Origin: Rotaria macrura
Lineage: Eukaryota > Rotifera > Eurotatoria > Philodinida > Philodinidae
Assembly: GCA_900239685.1 (NCBI GenBank)
Contig: OENT01000246.1
Coordinates: 88,353 to 152,352, forward strand
DNA: 64,000 nucleotides
Direction of reading: 5' to 3'
Shown in pieces: positions 35,971 to 48,308 of this stretch (positions are counted from its first letter, which is position 1; the number at the start of each line of letters is the position of its first letter). The notes below the pieces were generated by a model. That model saw only the letters and a list, made by a program, of their open reading frames with translations, was not told where the DNA came from and searched no databases. The position numbers and the translations under genes were made by a program.

Positions 35971-36795
35971 TTATAGATCGATGATATCAAGCAGATTTGA
36001 TGATGGTTCAACTAAAATTACATATGTTTGTTGTTCACATGGATTGTGTTGGTGTGGATTACTCATTCGACAACATTGTAAATTAATCATTTCCGATATA
36101 ATTTGATGATTAGTTTGCTCTAAAGGAAGCTCGACCATTTTGATTAAATCGTCCCGTGTTTTATTCATCAGTGTTGGTAACGTTCTAATATGAAATTGAT
36201 CAAGATTTTTGAAAATATATTGATAGATTTGGCTCTCGTGTTTAGCACGTATTTGCCATAAGTAATTCGATCTTGTAGACTGTTGTAAATCATAAAGATT
36301 TGGTATATGACCAATAGGTATGCAATCTAAGAAACGTGGATTATATGTTACTTTCCATACCATAGTTGACAGATTATTATCAATATTGATTATACGATAG
36401 TTTTGTTCTTTGGCTTGATCAACAGTAACTACCATTCCATGTGCTTTGCCGTTTTCTCTCATAAATAATTCAATTTCATCTAGATTTAATCCAAGAAAAT
36501 CTTCGAAATTATTTATATTTAAATTTTCATGTTCAACATTTTTGTCGAGAATCTGTGATAATTCTAAATCTCCTTCAATATTATCTAATGGTGCATAATC
36601 TAACTGAAGAATTTTACTATCAATGTGAGTAAAAAACCAATGATAAATATCTAATTTTGATGTTGTTTCACAGGATGAACGAATAAGAAAGTCAACACAT
36701 GATGTATCGAACCAGCCAACAGTTATTAACCAGATTGAAGATGATGAAAGCATGTGTGTTTCAGAAGGGATGAAAAAATTATGTGTTATAAACAT
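35971..36795 (-). CDS. Unrecognised protein, 274 aa
   Basis: A single open frame with balanced, coding-like composition. I do not recognise the family. The N-terminal ~30 residues are moderately hydrophobic (SSSSIWLITVGWF) but lack a clear signal peptide. The middle is acidic (SQILDKNVEHENLN, LGLNLDEIELFMRENG), followed by a globular-looking region (GMVVTVDQAKEQNYRIINID, MVWKVTYNPRFLDCIPIGH). The C-terminus has a Cys/His cluster (LQCCRMSNPHQHNPCEQQ) that could bind metal, and ends VILVEPSSNLLDIIDL. There are no repeats or transmembrane helix. The start at 36795 is the first ATG; Met15 is an alternative, and an upstream exon cannot be excluded. It is probably a real lineage-specific gene. Confidence 0.6.
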   Translation of the reverse strand: MFITHNFFIPSETHMLSSSSIWLITVGWFDTSCVDFLIRSSCETTSKLDIYHWFFTHIDSKILQLDYAPLDNIEGDLELSQILDKNVEHENLNINNFEDFLGLNLDEIELFMRENGKAHGMVVTVDQAKEQNYRIINIDNNLSTMVWKVTYNPRFLDCIPIGHIPNLYDLQQSTRSNYLWQIRAKHESQIYQYIFKNLDQFHIRTLPTLMNKTRDDLIKMVELPLEQTNHQIISEMINLQCCRMSNPHQHNPCEQQTYVILVEPSSNLLDIIDL

Positions 36796-39430
36796 TAAAA
36801 ATTTCTTATTGATTGTGCAATAACCTCGCGTAAATGTTAGATAACATTAAAAATTTCATTCCTATCCTCATTACAACTAACACCTTCTTTCTTTACTGAT
36901 CAGTATTCTCTTCGATGATAGAAAGTCGTTTTGAATTCAGTTTTCTCAAGGAACAATGCAAAAATAAAGCCGTTATACAAACCAAGTTCTTATTTGTTTT
37001 AATTCCAAATCGAAAAAGTAGTGTATCATTTTTCTCAGTTTTTGACGAACTTTTACCGTATGTTTCACAATGATATGGCTGTGAAGGTTTGGGACGCATG
37101 TACGCATTTATTCACATTCGGAATCATACCATTGAAAATACATTATTGAGTAGTATAGTCTCTGGAAATACGGAAAATATCAAAATGAGAATGTGAGCAT
37201 TCATTGTTCGTGATCGATAAAAGAAATTCATTTTCAATTTTTTTAATAGAACGTTGAGCAATCCTAACATAAAGATTAGTTAGAAGGAACGAATCACTAT
37301 CTAACTTATTCGATGATTCGACGCTTAGGACGATCCGTTGAATACATGTTTAATCAAGCTAATTATCTAATAGTAGGATCCAAATCGATAGGATAATAGA
37401 TGAAAAAATCTTGACTAATAAAAAGTACGAAGTGCAATGATCATTTATATCCTAAAGCGAAAAATTTACTTCGGCCAAATGATACTAAATTTGAACAAAT
37501 AAAAACTAGATTGAATTTGAAATGAAAATGTCATGAATAAAATTAATAAAATGATTAAGCAATGACGTAGAAAAGGATAATGGACCACATATACGAGATG
37601 TATGATTTTTGGCTATGGTGTAATCAAACCAGTATCGGAACAATTTTTGTTATTCTTATAGCATATATTGTTGATTAATACTGAAGGATTTCATCCTTAT
37701 ATACTCATTTTCATATTTTTTACTATTACCAGAGAAGATTTTGTTCCATGTAGTATAACATTTAAATGGCTAGCATCAGTATGTACAATTAAGAAAACAA
37801 CAAATGGTTAGAAATTATTCTCTATCTAAATACAAGTTTATCTGTCATGATTCACAAAACTAATGAAATATCATGCAATCGGCAAACGGTAGAATAATTA
37901 CAGAGAGTGATAGTGACGAAGATGCAGAACTGGCTTTTAGTGTGATCTCAAAAAATACTCCGGGATTAAAAACAATCCAGTCAATACAGCTAGTTTGTTC
38001 GCTTTTCTTAGTGATTCTTCAAGAGTAGTTATATAATTTTCGAAAGATACAAACTATATGATTGGGCAGAAATTTTTTCCGCACATTTTTGTCTTTTTCC
38101 CATCGGGATCGGAAACTAAAAGTTGGAACCATTATTATCATACCAACATGTAGAGACAAACCTATCCTACGAAATGTGCTATTTGAGTTTTTTATTTTCT
38201 TGAACAAGGCATCTGAATTTCTGTTTTTCCTAAAGCATGATTTTTGGAAAATCGTTCTTTTTGGCAAAAATCGTATGACGTGGAACAGGCTCTTGGAAAA
38301 GTGCGCATAGTTTTCCTTGAATAAAACCTAGAGCTTAGCTCAATAACGCATTTTGTAAAGAATTGCTTGCTCCATAAATCTACCTAATTAGAATTTTAAG
38401 CATGTTCCCCAAGGGACTTGTATGGGTTAGCAAAACTTGTTTGCTCGGAGTCCAAATTAATTGTTAAATCTTTTCAAAGATTCCCTCACTAGTCTCGTAC
38501 AAAACCAGATACAGCATTTGTAAGTCTATATTCAGAAAGATTACATAATTCTGGTCCTCATTCATAGCTTTTCAATCTCTGAGAATATTTTCTAAGTAGT
38601 CAGCCAATAGTGAACAAACATCTTTTGCAAAAACTTTACGATCAGCCGTTACTTAATGTCTGACAGTTATAAACATTGGCACAAATAGTATTAGCTACAA
38701 GCGATATTTCTTTTTCTAATCGAACCACTTTGATTTGCTAGCACAGTCAATATTCCACCCGCTATACTGAGTAGTTTGATATATGCATAAAACAGAAGAG
38801 AAATATGCAGACATTGAGTTGTACAAGATTATAAGCGAGCATGATATTTATTATTCTTGAGGGAATGAAATTTTTCAATTGTACGATACTCTACCAAGTA
38901 CGAAAAATAGTCACGCCATATCACCTTATAATGAAGAAAAAGCTAGAAAGTTTGACTAGTATAGTATCGAATTAATTAGTAACCGTGGTCCCAAACGACT
39001 GGATGCAATACTTCAGGCTCATAGCACAAGTTATGTTTGGTTACCGATCACGGCTCGTCAGTGTCTTTTTCATGTACACTATATATATATATATATCTTG
39101 CATTAATATTCATGTTGTGCAATTTCTTTTCTTTCTGATACATGTATAAGTTCGTGTAAATACTGTGTATTAGGAAACATGTATGTTGATATTGGATACC
39201 CTTTTAGTCGGGTTCCTCTGTGACGTACAGGTATAAGTAGGGATAGAAAAGCGCAGCAATATCAACAATCTTATCATGAAAGAAGGCAGATAGATGAAGT
39301 TATAATTATGCGAGAAGAAATAATTTGTTTATAAACGAAAGTAAGATTATCTTACATGTACAAGTCATGGATTCCATTAGTAAAAGCAGATCATAATACA
39401 AGCTGACCTCAATAGGAAGCGTTCGATAGT
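36796..39430. other. Intergenic gap, no supported gene
   Basis: Short frames at 36893-37099 and overlapping opposite-strand frames at 38019-38310 have no family signature. A (TA)n tract lies at 39080-39096. No RNA gene is recognised. Confidence 0.5.
39080..39096. repeat. (TA)n microsatellite
   Basis: About eight uninterrupted TA/AT dinucleotides in intergenic DNA. Confidence 0.8.
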
Positions 39431-41410
39431 TTAGATATTTTCAGTGTCGTTTTCCTCTTCGTTAATTTGCTCATTCGACAGCTCAGTCGATCTATTTGAT
39501 GGTTCATTACTGTGTGAAAAGTTTTTCATGTCATTTGGTATATTATTTTCCTTTGGATGTTGTTCCATCGTTGTTTGATGAGATAGGGGTATAGTTGGAA
39601 TAAGATCTTTCTCTACATTGCTTGAAGGTTCTGTTGGAGCGATTTTATTATTTGTAATTAGTTCTTCTCCTAAAATTGAATCGTTCGATGCTACTTGAAT
39701 TTCTTTAAGTTTTTCGTTTGATTCAGATAAATCTTCAGCCGTTGATTGTGGACGTGACGAATGTGCTGCGGGTGATACATGAATATGCACATTTTCTTGT
39801 TTTTCTAAAGATTTTTGTTGTCTATTTGATAAACTATCCGATTCGACTACATCAAGTCTTTCTATGATCTCGTCTGATTGTATGCTGACCGATTGAATAG
39901 TTTCTTTCGCCAGAGGTGTGATTACATTAGTGGAATCACGTGGTTTTTCGATTTCATTCAATGAACTCGTTGAAAATATATGTATTTCTGATAAACGAAA
40001 TGAGTTGGCATAGGAGAAATCAACATAGATAAGACCTACAGAAGAATTTGTGTCTTGGGTTTTTATTCTGTTATTATAATATTCATTCCATTTTGAAGTA
40101 TCTTGATGTCTTAATTCGTCAGTAGAGCAGAAAACGAGTTCTTCCTTGTTTGATTTTATTATTTTTGATATCATTATTTTGATATTCTCGTCATGTTGAA
40201 TTTCAATATCTTCTATGTTCAAATACATGATATTTTTTTGTTTTAAATCGTTAATAAACTTTGTTTTTTCATTCAAAGATTGAACTCGTTTCAAAAACTG
40301 ATTGATTTGATTGTCTAATGAAGATTCAGTTATTTTGATCAAGAATTCAGCCATTATTTTTGTTTTAATTTTTCCACTATGAAATTCGACAATCAAGTTT
40401 CGAATTCGTATGATCTCGGCTGCATATGTTTCTTGAATGGCTATAATTTCGTGTTGAATTTCATTATATTGTTTTTCGAGGTATCGTTTCGAGGATTCTT
40501 CTTTTTCTAAAATAGCAAACTTTTTCAATTGCTTCATCTTAAACCATAACGGATACAAATATTCTTTCAGTGTCGTAATGTGATTCTCATTCAAAGGAAC
40601 ATACGGCATTATAGTTTTTGTGTAAGATGGATAAAAACTTTGAATTGGAAGAAGAAAACATTGTAATGGACGATGAACAGCAACTAATCGTTTTCTAAGA
40701 GATATCTGTTTACATAACATGTATACTGTTTTTATGTCACATAGATCTGGAATATTTGAAAAAACTCTTGTAGTCATAATTCGAGAGAGCATTTTATTTT
40801 CCTCTATTGATATGTTAAATACATTTTCTGTTAAATTTTGACTAATTTTTTTTAAGAGATTATCAATTTCATTATCATCATCCATAGATAATTGTAATAT
40901 AGCAACAACATGAATTCCCGATCGTATCCCAACAATCAAATGTGTTGTATCTTTATCAATCTTGATTTCTGTCATATTTTCTCTCGCTTTGACCACTTGA
41001 CCACCAATTAATTTTTCCTCATTCACATAACAATAATGAAGTATTCGAGTTCTTTTATCTATGTTTAATATTGAATTGATTAATGAAGTTATTCCACCGG
41101 TAGAAATCATATTTAATATTACACTCAACCATAGGTCATCATCGATACCGATTTCGTTGAGTAGATTTTTAACTTCGATCATCTCACCTTGAAGCACTTT
41201 ACAATACACAGATTTATACATTGTCGGCTTAGTGATGGGATTGTTTCCCAACGATATGTTGCCCAACATAGAATCTTGTCTAGCGTTATAAAGAGCGCCA
41301 ACACTAAGAAATTGTTGAACTGGTGAACGCCGTATAATATCATCCTCTAGTGATCTGGATAAAGGATAATTGACTTTTAAATTCGGTATTCGGTGAAGTG
41401 GATTGTCCAT
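39431..41410 (-). CDS. Large SNTX/MACPF-like family protein, 659 aa
   Basis: An intact single-exon frame. A TTTCTTTCAG acceptor four bases before the ATG suggests a 5' UTR intron. The N-terminal ~250 residues resemble the start of the stonustoxin-like (SNTX) branch of the MACPF superfamily, widespread as ordinary host genes in animals: VGALYNARQDSMLGNISL recalls the family's G-x-LYD-x-R-x-D opening, and TTHLIVGIRSGIHVVAIL recalls its T-H-V-V-x-G-I-x-x-G strand. A helical/coiled-coil region follows (~275-400; WFKMKQLKKFAILEKEESSK, EIQHEIIAIQETYAAEIIRI). The last ~180 residues are a disordered Ser/Glu/Asn-rich tail. There is no signal peptide or membrane helix, so it is probably intracellular. 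The family call rests on remembered motif similarity and is tentative. Function is unknown. Confidence 0.6.
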   Translation of the reverse strand: MDNPLHRIPNLKVNYPLSRSLEDDIIRRSPVQQFLSVGALYNARQDSMLGNISLGNNPITKPTMYKSVYCKVLQGEMIEVKNLLNEIGIDDDLWLSVILNMISTGGITSLINSILNIDKRTRILHYCYVNEEKLIGGQVVKARENMTEIKIDKDTTHLIVGIRSGIHVVAILQLSMDDDNEIDNLLKKISQNLTENVFNISIEENKMLSRIMTTRVFSNIPDLCDIKTVYMLCKQISLRKRLVAVHRPLQCFLLPIQSFYPSYTKTIMPYVPLNENHITTLKEYLYPLWFKMKQLKKFAILEKEESSKRYLEKQYNEIQHEIIAIQETYAAEIIRIRNLIVEFHSGKIKTKIMAEFLIKITESSLDNQINQFLKRVQSLNEKTKFINDLKQKNIMYLNIEDIEIQHDENIKIMISKIIKSNKEELVFCSTDELRHQDTSKWNEYYNNRIKTQDTNSSVGLIYVDFSYANSFRLSEIHIFSTSSLNEIEKPRDSTNVITPLAKETIQSVSIQSDEIIERLDVVESDSLSNRQQKSLEKQENVHIHVSPAAHSSRPQSTAEDLSESNEKLKEIQVASNDSILGEELITNNKIAPTEPSSNVEKDLIPTIPLSHQTTMEQHPKENNIPNDMKNFSHSNEPSNRSTELSNEQINEEENDTENI

Positions 41411-44400
41411 GACACTGAAAGAAAGTCAATCTTAATATCAAATTAATAAATATAGTTCAAAAGTGACATCTGACTAAATAAAAACAATATAATAGAATGT
41501 TAATTTCTAATTAATCATAGGTTATACCTCACAATGAAATCTCTAAAATGCTTCTGTGAAAGTTTGAATGTTATTCAAGAAGAAGGCAGCCGTAGAAAGA
41601 ATAATCTTTTGTTTCCTTTTCAATTAAAATTGTATCTTTCATGAAGCAAAAAATCTTTATAGAAAACTACATCATGTCCAACAATTTCCACTTCAACAAT
41701 AAAACAGATAGATATACCCGATCAGCTGTCCAAGCACCTTCCGACTGACTACTCCCATTTTTTTCTCGGTTTACTACAATTCTACTAGATCTTTTCAGAA
41801 AAGTGTTGCATATTTTCTTTCGACCATCATTAAAGTTATCCTTTCATTTCTGATTCAATGATTTTTGTCGACTGAGAATGGATAAGAGAAAAAAATCTAT
41901 CATCGATATATATTTGGAACTTCTTGTAACAGCTAATATGTTTCTGTACCCTTATTTTTACCAGTACAATTGTACTTTATAAGCATGAAAGGCTCTACTA
42001 TTTCGCATATTGAAAAAAAAGCTTTCTACATAACAGATGGAAGCTATTCTCAATCTAAAACATTTCATTTTACCTTTATCATCATAATACCTATGATGTT
42101 CAGATTATGTGATTTACCTGAATATTTCAATACGTATTGAGCAAACAACAGAAAAAGAACACATCTCATTTGTCAATGAAATTATTGACACATATTTAAT
42201 ATTTTTCTACTATTTCGAAGAAGAAGAAAGAGAATATACACAAAGCTTTTTCACAGTAAAGTAAAAATAAAGAACAACGACAGCAACAGCAACAACAACA
42301 TAGATGAGTGCAAATTCAATAATCGGTCTTCTTCAAAATAAGATTTCACACATGCTTTTTCGGGCAATCAGATACAATTAAGAAAGAAGTCATCTATGAA
42401 ATACTTTGAAATTGGCATAGTTTAGTAGAGTAAGAAAAACTCTTGACGATGAAAATGACACGGGAACCATTTTAGTTTCAAGTTATTTTTGTTTTTCCAG
42501 CGAGAGATCTGAAGACTGATTATTTTTAATCCGATAAATTGATTTAAGGGATAATCTATCGATTTATTCGCTAATTCTAGAAGAATCCTCAATGAAACCT
42601 TAGTCATTACTTTCAATAAAACTTTCTGTCATGTAAGATTCTTCAATCATTGGTAATCTGACTTTAATTAAGATACAAATGAAATGATTCTAGTTAACTC
42701 TATACTATTTTGAATTCTTCTTATTCTCGACTTTGACATGATCCACATTTTAAAAATGTGTTCATCTCAGTCTTAGACTTTCAAACAAGACTATAATACA
42801 ATTTATCTATGTTGCATTCAATCTAATTACTGATTGAGTAATAATTGATTGACTGTTACATATTTGATTGGCAATATAGATTGAGTATTATTATATCTAA
42901 TAGGAGAAAGAAGTAGTTTCTTTGTTCAAAGAAAATCAAGCCTATTAGATATTGTGAAATTATTTATTTTGCGATCTTAAAATGTAAATTAAATTTGAAG
43001 TTAAAATATAAAGAAAATCTTAAGGAATATAAATAGAGAGGAACTTCATAAGGTTTATTCTTTCTACAAGATTTTGAACTTTGATTAGAAACAGTCTGAA
43101 TCTCTGAATTACATTTTATAATTCGATTGTTCATTACACTAACTTAACTTCATTTTCGCTTCTTCTTCTTCTTACCTTTCTAAATAAATGATGTATGAAA
43201 AATGCTCGATTTTCTTCTTTACTTGCAGGAGAATTTCATTTCGAAAGAAACTTCATTGCAGATCAACCATAGAAAAAAAACAAGCCACACTTGTCCTTTG
43301 AAAAAATTTTCAATTTCATATTGTAATGCGCATTATGTCTACCTGAAAATGTACAAGAAAAATAAATTCAACTAATGCAAAAATTCTGTGCCACATGTGT
43401 CGCAAGAAAGTTAAATAAGAAATTGAATTGAATCTTATTAATATTAATGATAAAACATGCTTGGAATTATTCATAATTTTATTATTTGTATTTTACTGTA
43501 AATGAACCGTTGCTCGTTTCAAAAAAAAATGGATGAGCGTAGCTATGGATGAATGTAGAAACAAATTTTAGCAACAGTCATACTTTGCAGATTAAAAATT
43601 GAAGGAAATTATTTTATTGTAATAGTCAAGATATCACTTGTTCTACGTTGACGAGTGCGCGACCATAGCGGAGTAGATTAAGCTTACGTTTGAAATATTC
43701 CATTTATTCTACTCGTGGTTAGACGGTGTGGATGTGGTTTTAGAAGTATGTCGTTGATTCAGAGTTCTGAAACGAATCGGATGAAGATTTTAAGAGAATA
43801 TATAGAATAGAATCGAATTTTTTTCATATATTCTGTTGAGATTGACGTTCTTTTTTTCTGATATAGTATTATGGACGAGTACATTTCAGTTAAAATAACA
43901 GATAACTTACAAGGTCCTGTACAAACCACACAAGTTAAAATTGAATTAAAGCATGAGATCAGTGTAGTTTTTTAAAACAGAGTTGAACCGCTTTTTCAAG
44001 ACAACTTAATTTTTGTTACATCAATGAAACTATAACTCGATTGAACATTATCGAATAATATAATGGACACGAATAGATAGATTGATGAAAATGAAACCGC
44101 TCAAGAATTCAATTTTTTGAATATTTTTCGCTCTGTTATGAAGGCTTTGTTGAATTATGGTTAATGGCATAACTATAATCATGCAGATGGATACTTTCTA
44201 TTGCAAAAAAAATATAGTTTTTATTTCTCTAGTGTGCATGCACCCTAAGGATGTGTGCCTTTTATCTATCGGGAGTCCCACCCAAAATTGTATCTTTTTC
44301 TAGTTTTCTCAAATGGCTTTCAGATATATTTTATAATTTCGCGTAGTCCATCAGCTGTGAAGATAAAATTTATTGCAACAAATCAAATTATTAGTCAAAA

Positions 44401-47400
44401 ACTGCTCAGCCGATATTAATCAACAATCGATATTTCCCGTCGTTCTCTTAAGGACAAATTTTCTTATAAAATTTTCTCGACGTCGCTCATTAGACTTCAC
44501 TTCATGTACTTTCTCTCTTCAAAATATTTAATTCTTATAGATATACTTAATACTGTTGAAATATCCTTACTGAGGAAATACGAACCACATATTTGTTTGA
44601 ACAATATATGATAGAAATCGAACTTTTGGCATTCGTTTCGAACTCTAGTTGCAGTGTGAGAGTGAGCGTTAATGCGAATGATAGTCCTTGTCTTCACCAG
44701 TAGTCTGTGTCAACACCGACAAGTACACCCTCAGAAGACGAGATTTTTTTCATGTGCTCAAATCAAGTCACGTGAAGCAAGATGAGTATTTGGTAAAAAT
44801 ACTATATTCGAGAGATAAGGAGATCATTGTTAATCGTATGCCAATGTCTTTATGATGAAGCAGGACATAAACAAATACAAATATGATTTTGAGTCTAGGA
44901 AAAATTTGACTCTTAGCAATAAAGTGTCTGTAATGTCGTGTATTTCCATATATTCGTGAGAATATCGAGAGAATCGACGAAAAGCGAAAAATTCTATTTA
45001 TAAATGAACTAAAATGAAGTTAAAAACTGCTACTAAAATTTTTATTTCCCCGTATCTTTTCTTAGTTGACGGTAACTTTGTAAGAACGCCCGAAGTATTG
45101 TATCAATTATACATTATGTATGTAATTTATTGCGACGCTACGATTATCGTCATACATGCATTGTAATGTCACAAGGAGACTTCTACAGAGCGTCGATGAA
45201 TCAATGATAGACTCCAGTTTACATCCATATGAACTGCTCAATTTATGATGATTGATTTCGAATAAAATTTGTATTACTGCTTGTGAACAACGATTATCGA
45301 ATGTCGTATTATTTGGCTGTTACTACTTTCAACTAGAATAAAAACTTCATCGTAAACTGTAAGTATTTTATTACTGATCATAAAGAACGAGTGTGTAATG
45401 CCATACATCTTTTATAATTTAACAATTCGTATGTTAAAATCGATATCGAACAGACTCACTTTATACAAATAGTATACGTATATACGTTAGATGCATCGAT
45501 ATTTTCAGAACCAAGCAACGTCACGAGAAGACTTGAAAATTAATCAATATACGTATCTTTAGGATAGATTATCAAGAAATCCTTGCGCATTTTGGGACGA
45601 CTTACATCAATAAGATTGTTCTTCTTTCAACGTTAATATTCTGCCCAGGGGCAGCTATGACCAAACCACAGAATACGAAAGCTCCGTTGAATATCAATTT
45701 ATAGGATATGCACAACAGAGCTTCTCAAACATTGGTGAGAACTGATTGCTTTGTTGTACTGTATATTATCGTCGAATCAAATTAGTTATTTACTATGCTC
45801 CTTCAGCATTACCGATATTGTTTCGAGGTTAAACGACGAAATATAAATGATTTTTACACTGATTTATCAAAAAATATATTCTGTTCCAATATCGAAAAAG
45901 TAATAAACAGCATCACAACGTTACGTAGAATGTTTATTACGCCTTACCTTTATAATAATCTCATTCAGATATTCGAACTCCTACTGATTCATTAGCATAT
46001 GTAATTTCGCTGCAATTTTTTTGTTGAAGTTTACCTTTTCTTGTAGCGTAATAGATATTTATTAACTGGTTAGTACACTCTATGTTTATCTCAATGCTGA
46101 TCAAGCTGAACTTTTTCGTGCTTATTGTTGTTCTTCCCATTATATGCAGTATTTCTTCTCTGTCTTTCATGTTCTTTTCCATCTCTTATTTTCTTTTTTC
46201 TGATCCGCTGAAATATTTTACTCAACCGCCCGATCATTTTTATGTTGAAAAGTAATACTGCATTATCATCTTTTTCTGTCAGTCTATTTTACTGAGTAGA
46301 CGTGAATAAATGAAGTGACAACGTTCATCTTCTCTTTTCCTTTTTTTCTCTCTTCTTGGACACGTCCCTGCATTATCACGATAAAAATATTATCGTTGAA
46401 CTCCACAAGAAAAAGAAAGAGATTTTCCACTAATTAGTAGATGTTTCTGTAAGAAACAGTACTGATAATGCTCTTAATAATTGAGATTAGAAGGAAAGTT
46501 GAACTTTTATGCCATTCAAATAAAACAGGTCATTTTTGACACATTGTATAATTCGAAAATGAAGTGAGTTCACATGAATTCATTCATACTAGCGTCACGC
46601 TAAATACTTGCCAGATCGACAATAGTCATCGATTAAATATTAGTTCTATCTTCGAAATAATTTTTTGCGAAACACGTTTCCTTGTCTTCCGATGTGCAGA
46701 TTTAAAGCACTATTACGTAGAGAATGTTCTCTAGTGCTCATTTTAAACAGTGTCAAACGTGTTAAACTGGTCATTATTATCATACTCGATTGTTCTTGAA
46801 AACATTGTTATAAAACGCATTACTTTTAAGTTGTAGAAAATAAAAGCAAAATTTAGAGTCTCTATGATTTATCTAGTGCATTAATTCTGCTGTATTCCAA
46901 TTCCCTTATTTGGAACTGTAAATATGTCATACTAATTGTCAGTTAGTTTTAAGCAAGACTGCCGATAAAAAAACAACAATTTAGAAGACGCGTAAGTAGC
47001 CAATAAAAAAATCTAACTAACTCGAAGAATGCCAGTCACGATTGGTCTGATTAAGATCATATTAGTGTAACTTAATTGTATCATGTTGCGTGTTTTTCCA
47101 TGTTAAATTTAAACTCTTAACCATATACACCTAAACAAATGTTCGCTACAATTTGGAATCAATAGAAAAAAAGCGATTTGTGACGTGTGCCTTTCATAAT
47201 TTGAAACAGTGTGTCGAAGAACAGAGAGTGTGATCTATGAGTCATATTACTTATAATTCCGGTAACGGAACACTCTTGATTTAATCTGAAGTGAACAAGA
47301 TGAGTTATGTGATTTCATTGCAATTCGATTTATTATTTATTTTTACTAAAGTTTATTTCAATTGATGATCGAGGAGAGTCGAAAGCAATAGAGAAGAATG

Positions 47401-48308
47401 ACACTAAATTTGAATCACCGGTAATGATCATTTTATTTCTTTGATATGAGAACAAACGATCCAATTAATTTGTATTTCTTTGAGGCTGCAAATATCATAT
47501 GAAAGCTTTCAGGAGTAAAATGTAAGGAAATAAGAATATCTATACCAACATATATCTTAAATGATTTTATGCCTTTGAAATTTGTTTGAGAAATAAATGG
47601 GTTTTTCAATGCTTCCAAAGCTACAGTTTTCTAACCCGAATTCATTCAAACAAAAACGCAACGACTGATTAAAATATGGCTTGCTTTCGAGAAAAGCATT
47701 TCAATGCATTCAGAAAAATGTCATATATTGTGTCGATTTTGAAACATGGGCATGTGAAATGCATTTTTTTCGATTGAAATCAGACTTGGTGTAAAGCATG
47801 TTCAAGTAGTACAAATGTATTTCAAAATGCATTTTTTCTAATCTATCATGCCATGAGTACTAGATTAGTAAAATCCGATAAATAGTTCCGGCAATTGCAG
47901 GACTATAAATGGAATTGAAATTTAATTTAAAAAGCCCATCGGCTATGAAATCGTTCATAAGCAGTTACACTTCGTTAATTAAAATGAGGGCACTCTTCTG
48001 CACTAACACTAATAAAATCGAGGCAATTGAGCCAGAATAACGCTAATCACAAGATGGGAAGTTGCTGCAGTCAGCAGTGCTGACTCAGCACTTTTTCTTT
48101 ATTTCATTCAAAGTGTATTGAGTGCTGTTGTCGTTCTTATACTCATCTTTTTGTTATTGGCACATTGAAACTTTTCAGAACTTTCTTGAATTTATCATTT
48201 CTGAATAGCTTTCAAATTTATTTAACAAGACACATCCCTGTATCACTTCATTTAATAGTTAACTATTCCACGCAAGCTTTTATTATCAACCATTGAAATT
48301 CATCGGCT
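41411..48308. other. Long gap (6.9 kb), no supported gene
   Basis: No recognisable exon, domain or RNA gene despite its length. Scattered short frames (for example 45795-45995 + and 45961-46182 -) have no signature. A CAA/CAG-rich simple repeat lies at 42273-42301. The left edge holds the 5' UTR intron and promoter of the SNTX-like gene, and the right edge the promoter of the hydrolase gene. Confidence 0.45.
42273..42301. repeat. (CAA/CAG)n trinucleotide repeat
   Basis: A short imperfect run of CAA and CAG triplets in non-coding DNA. Confidence 0.7.
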
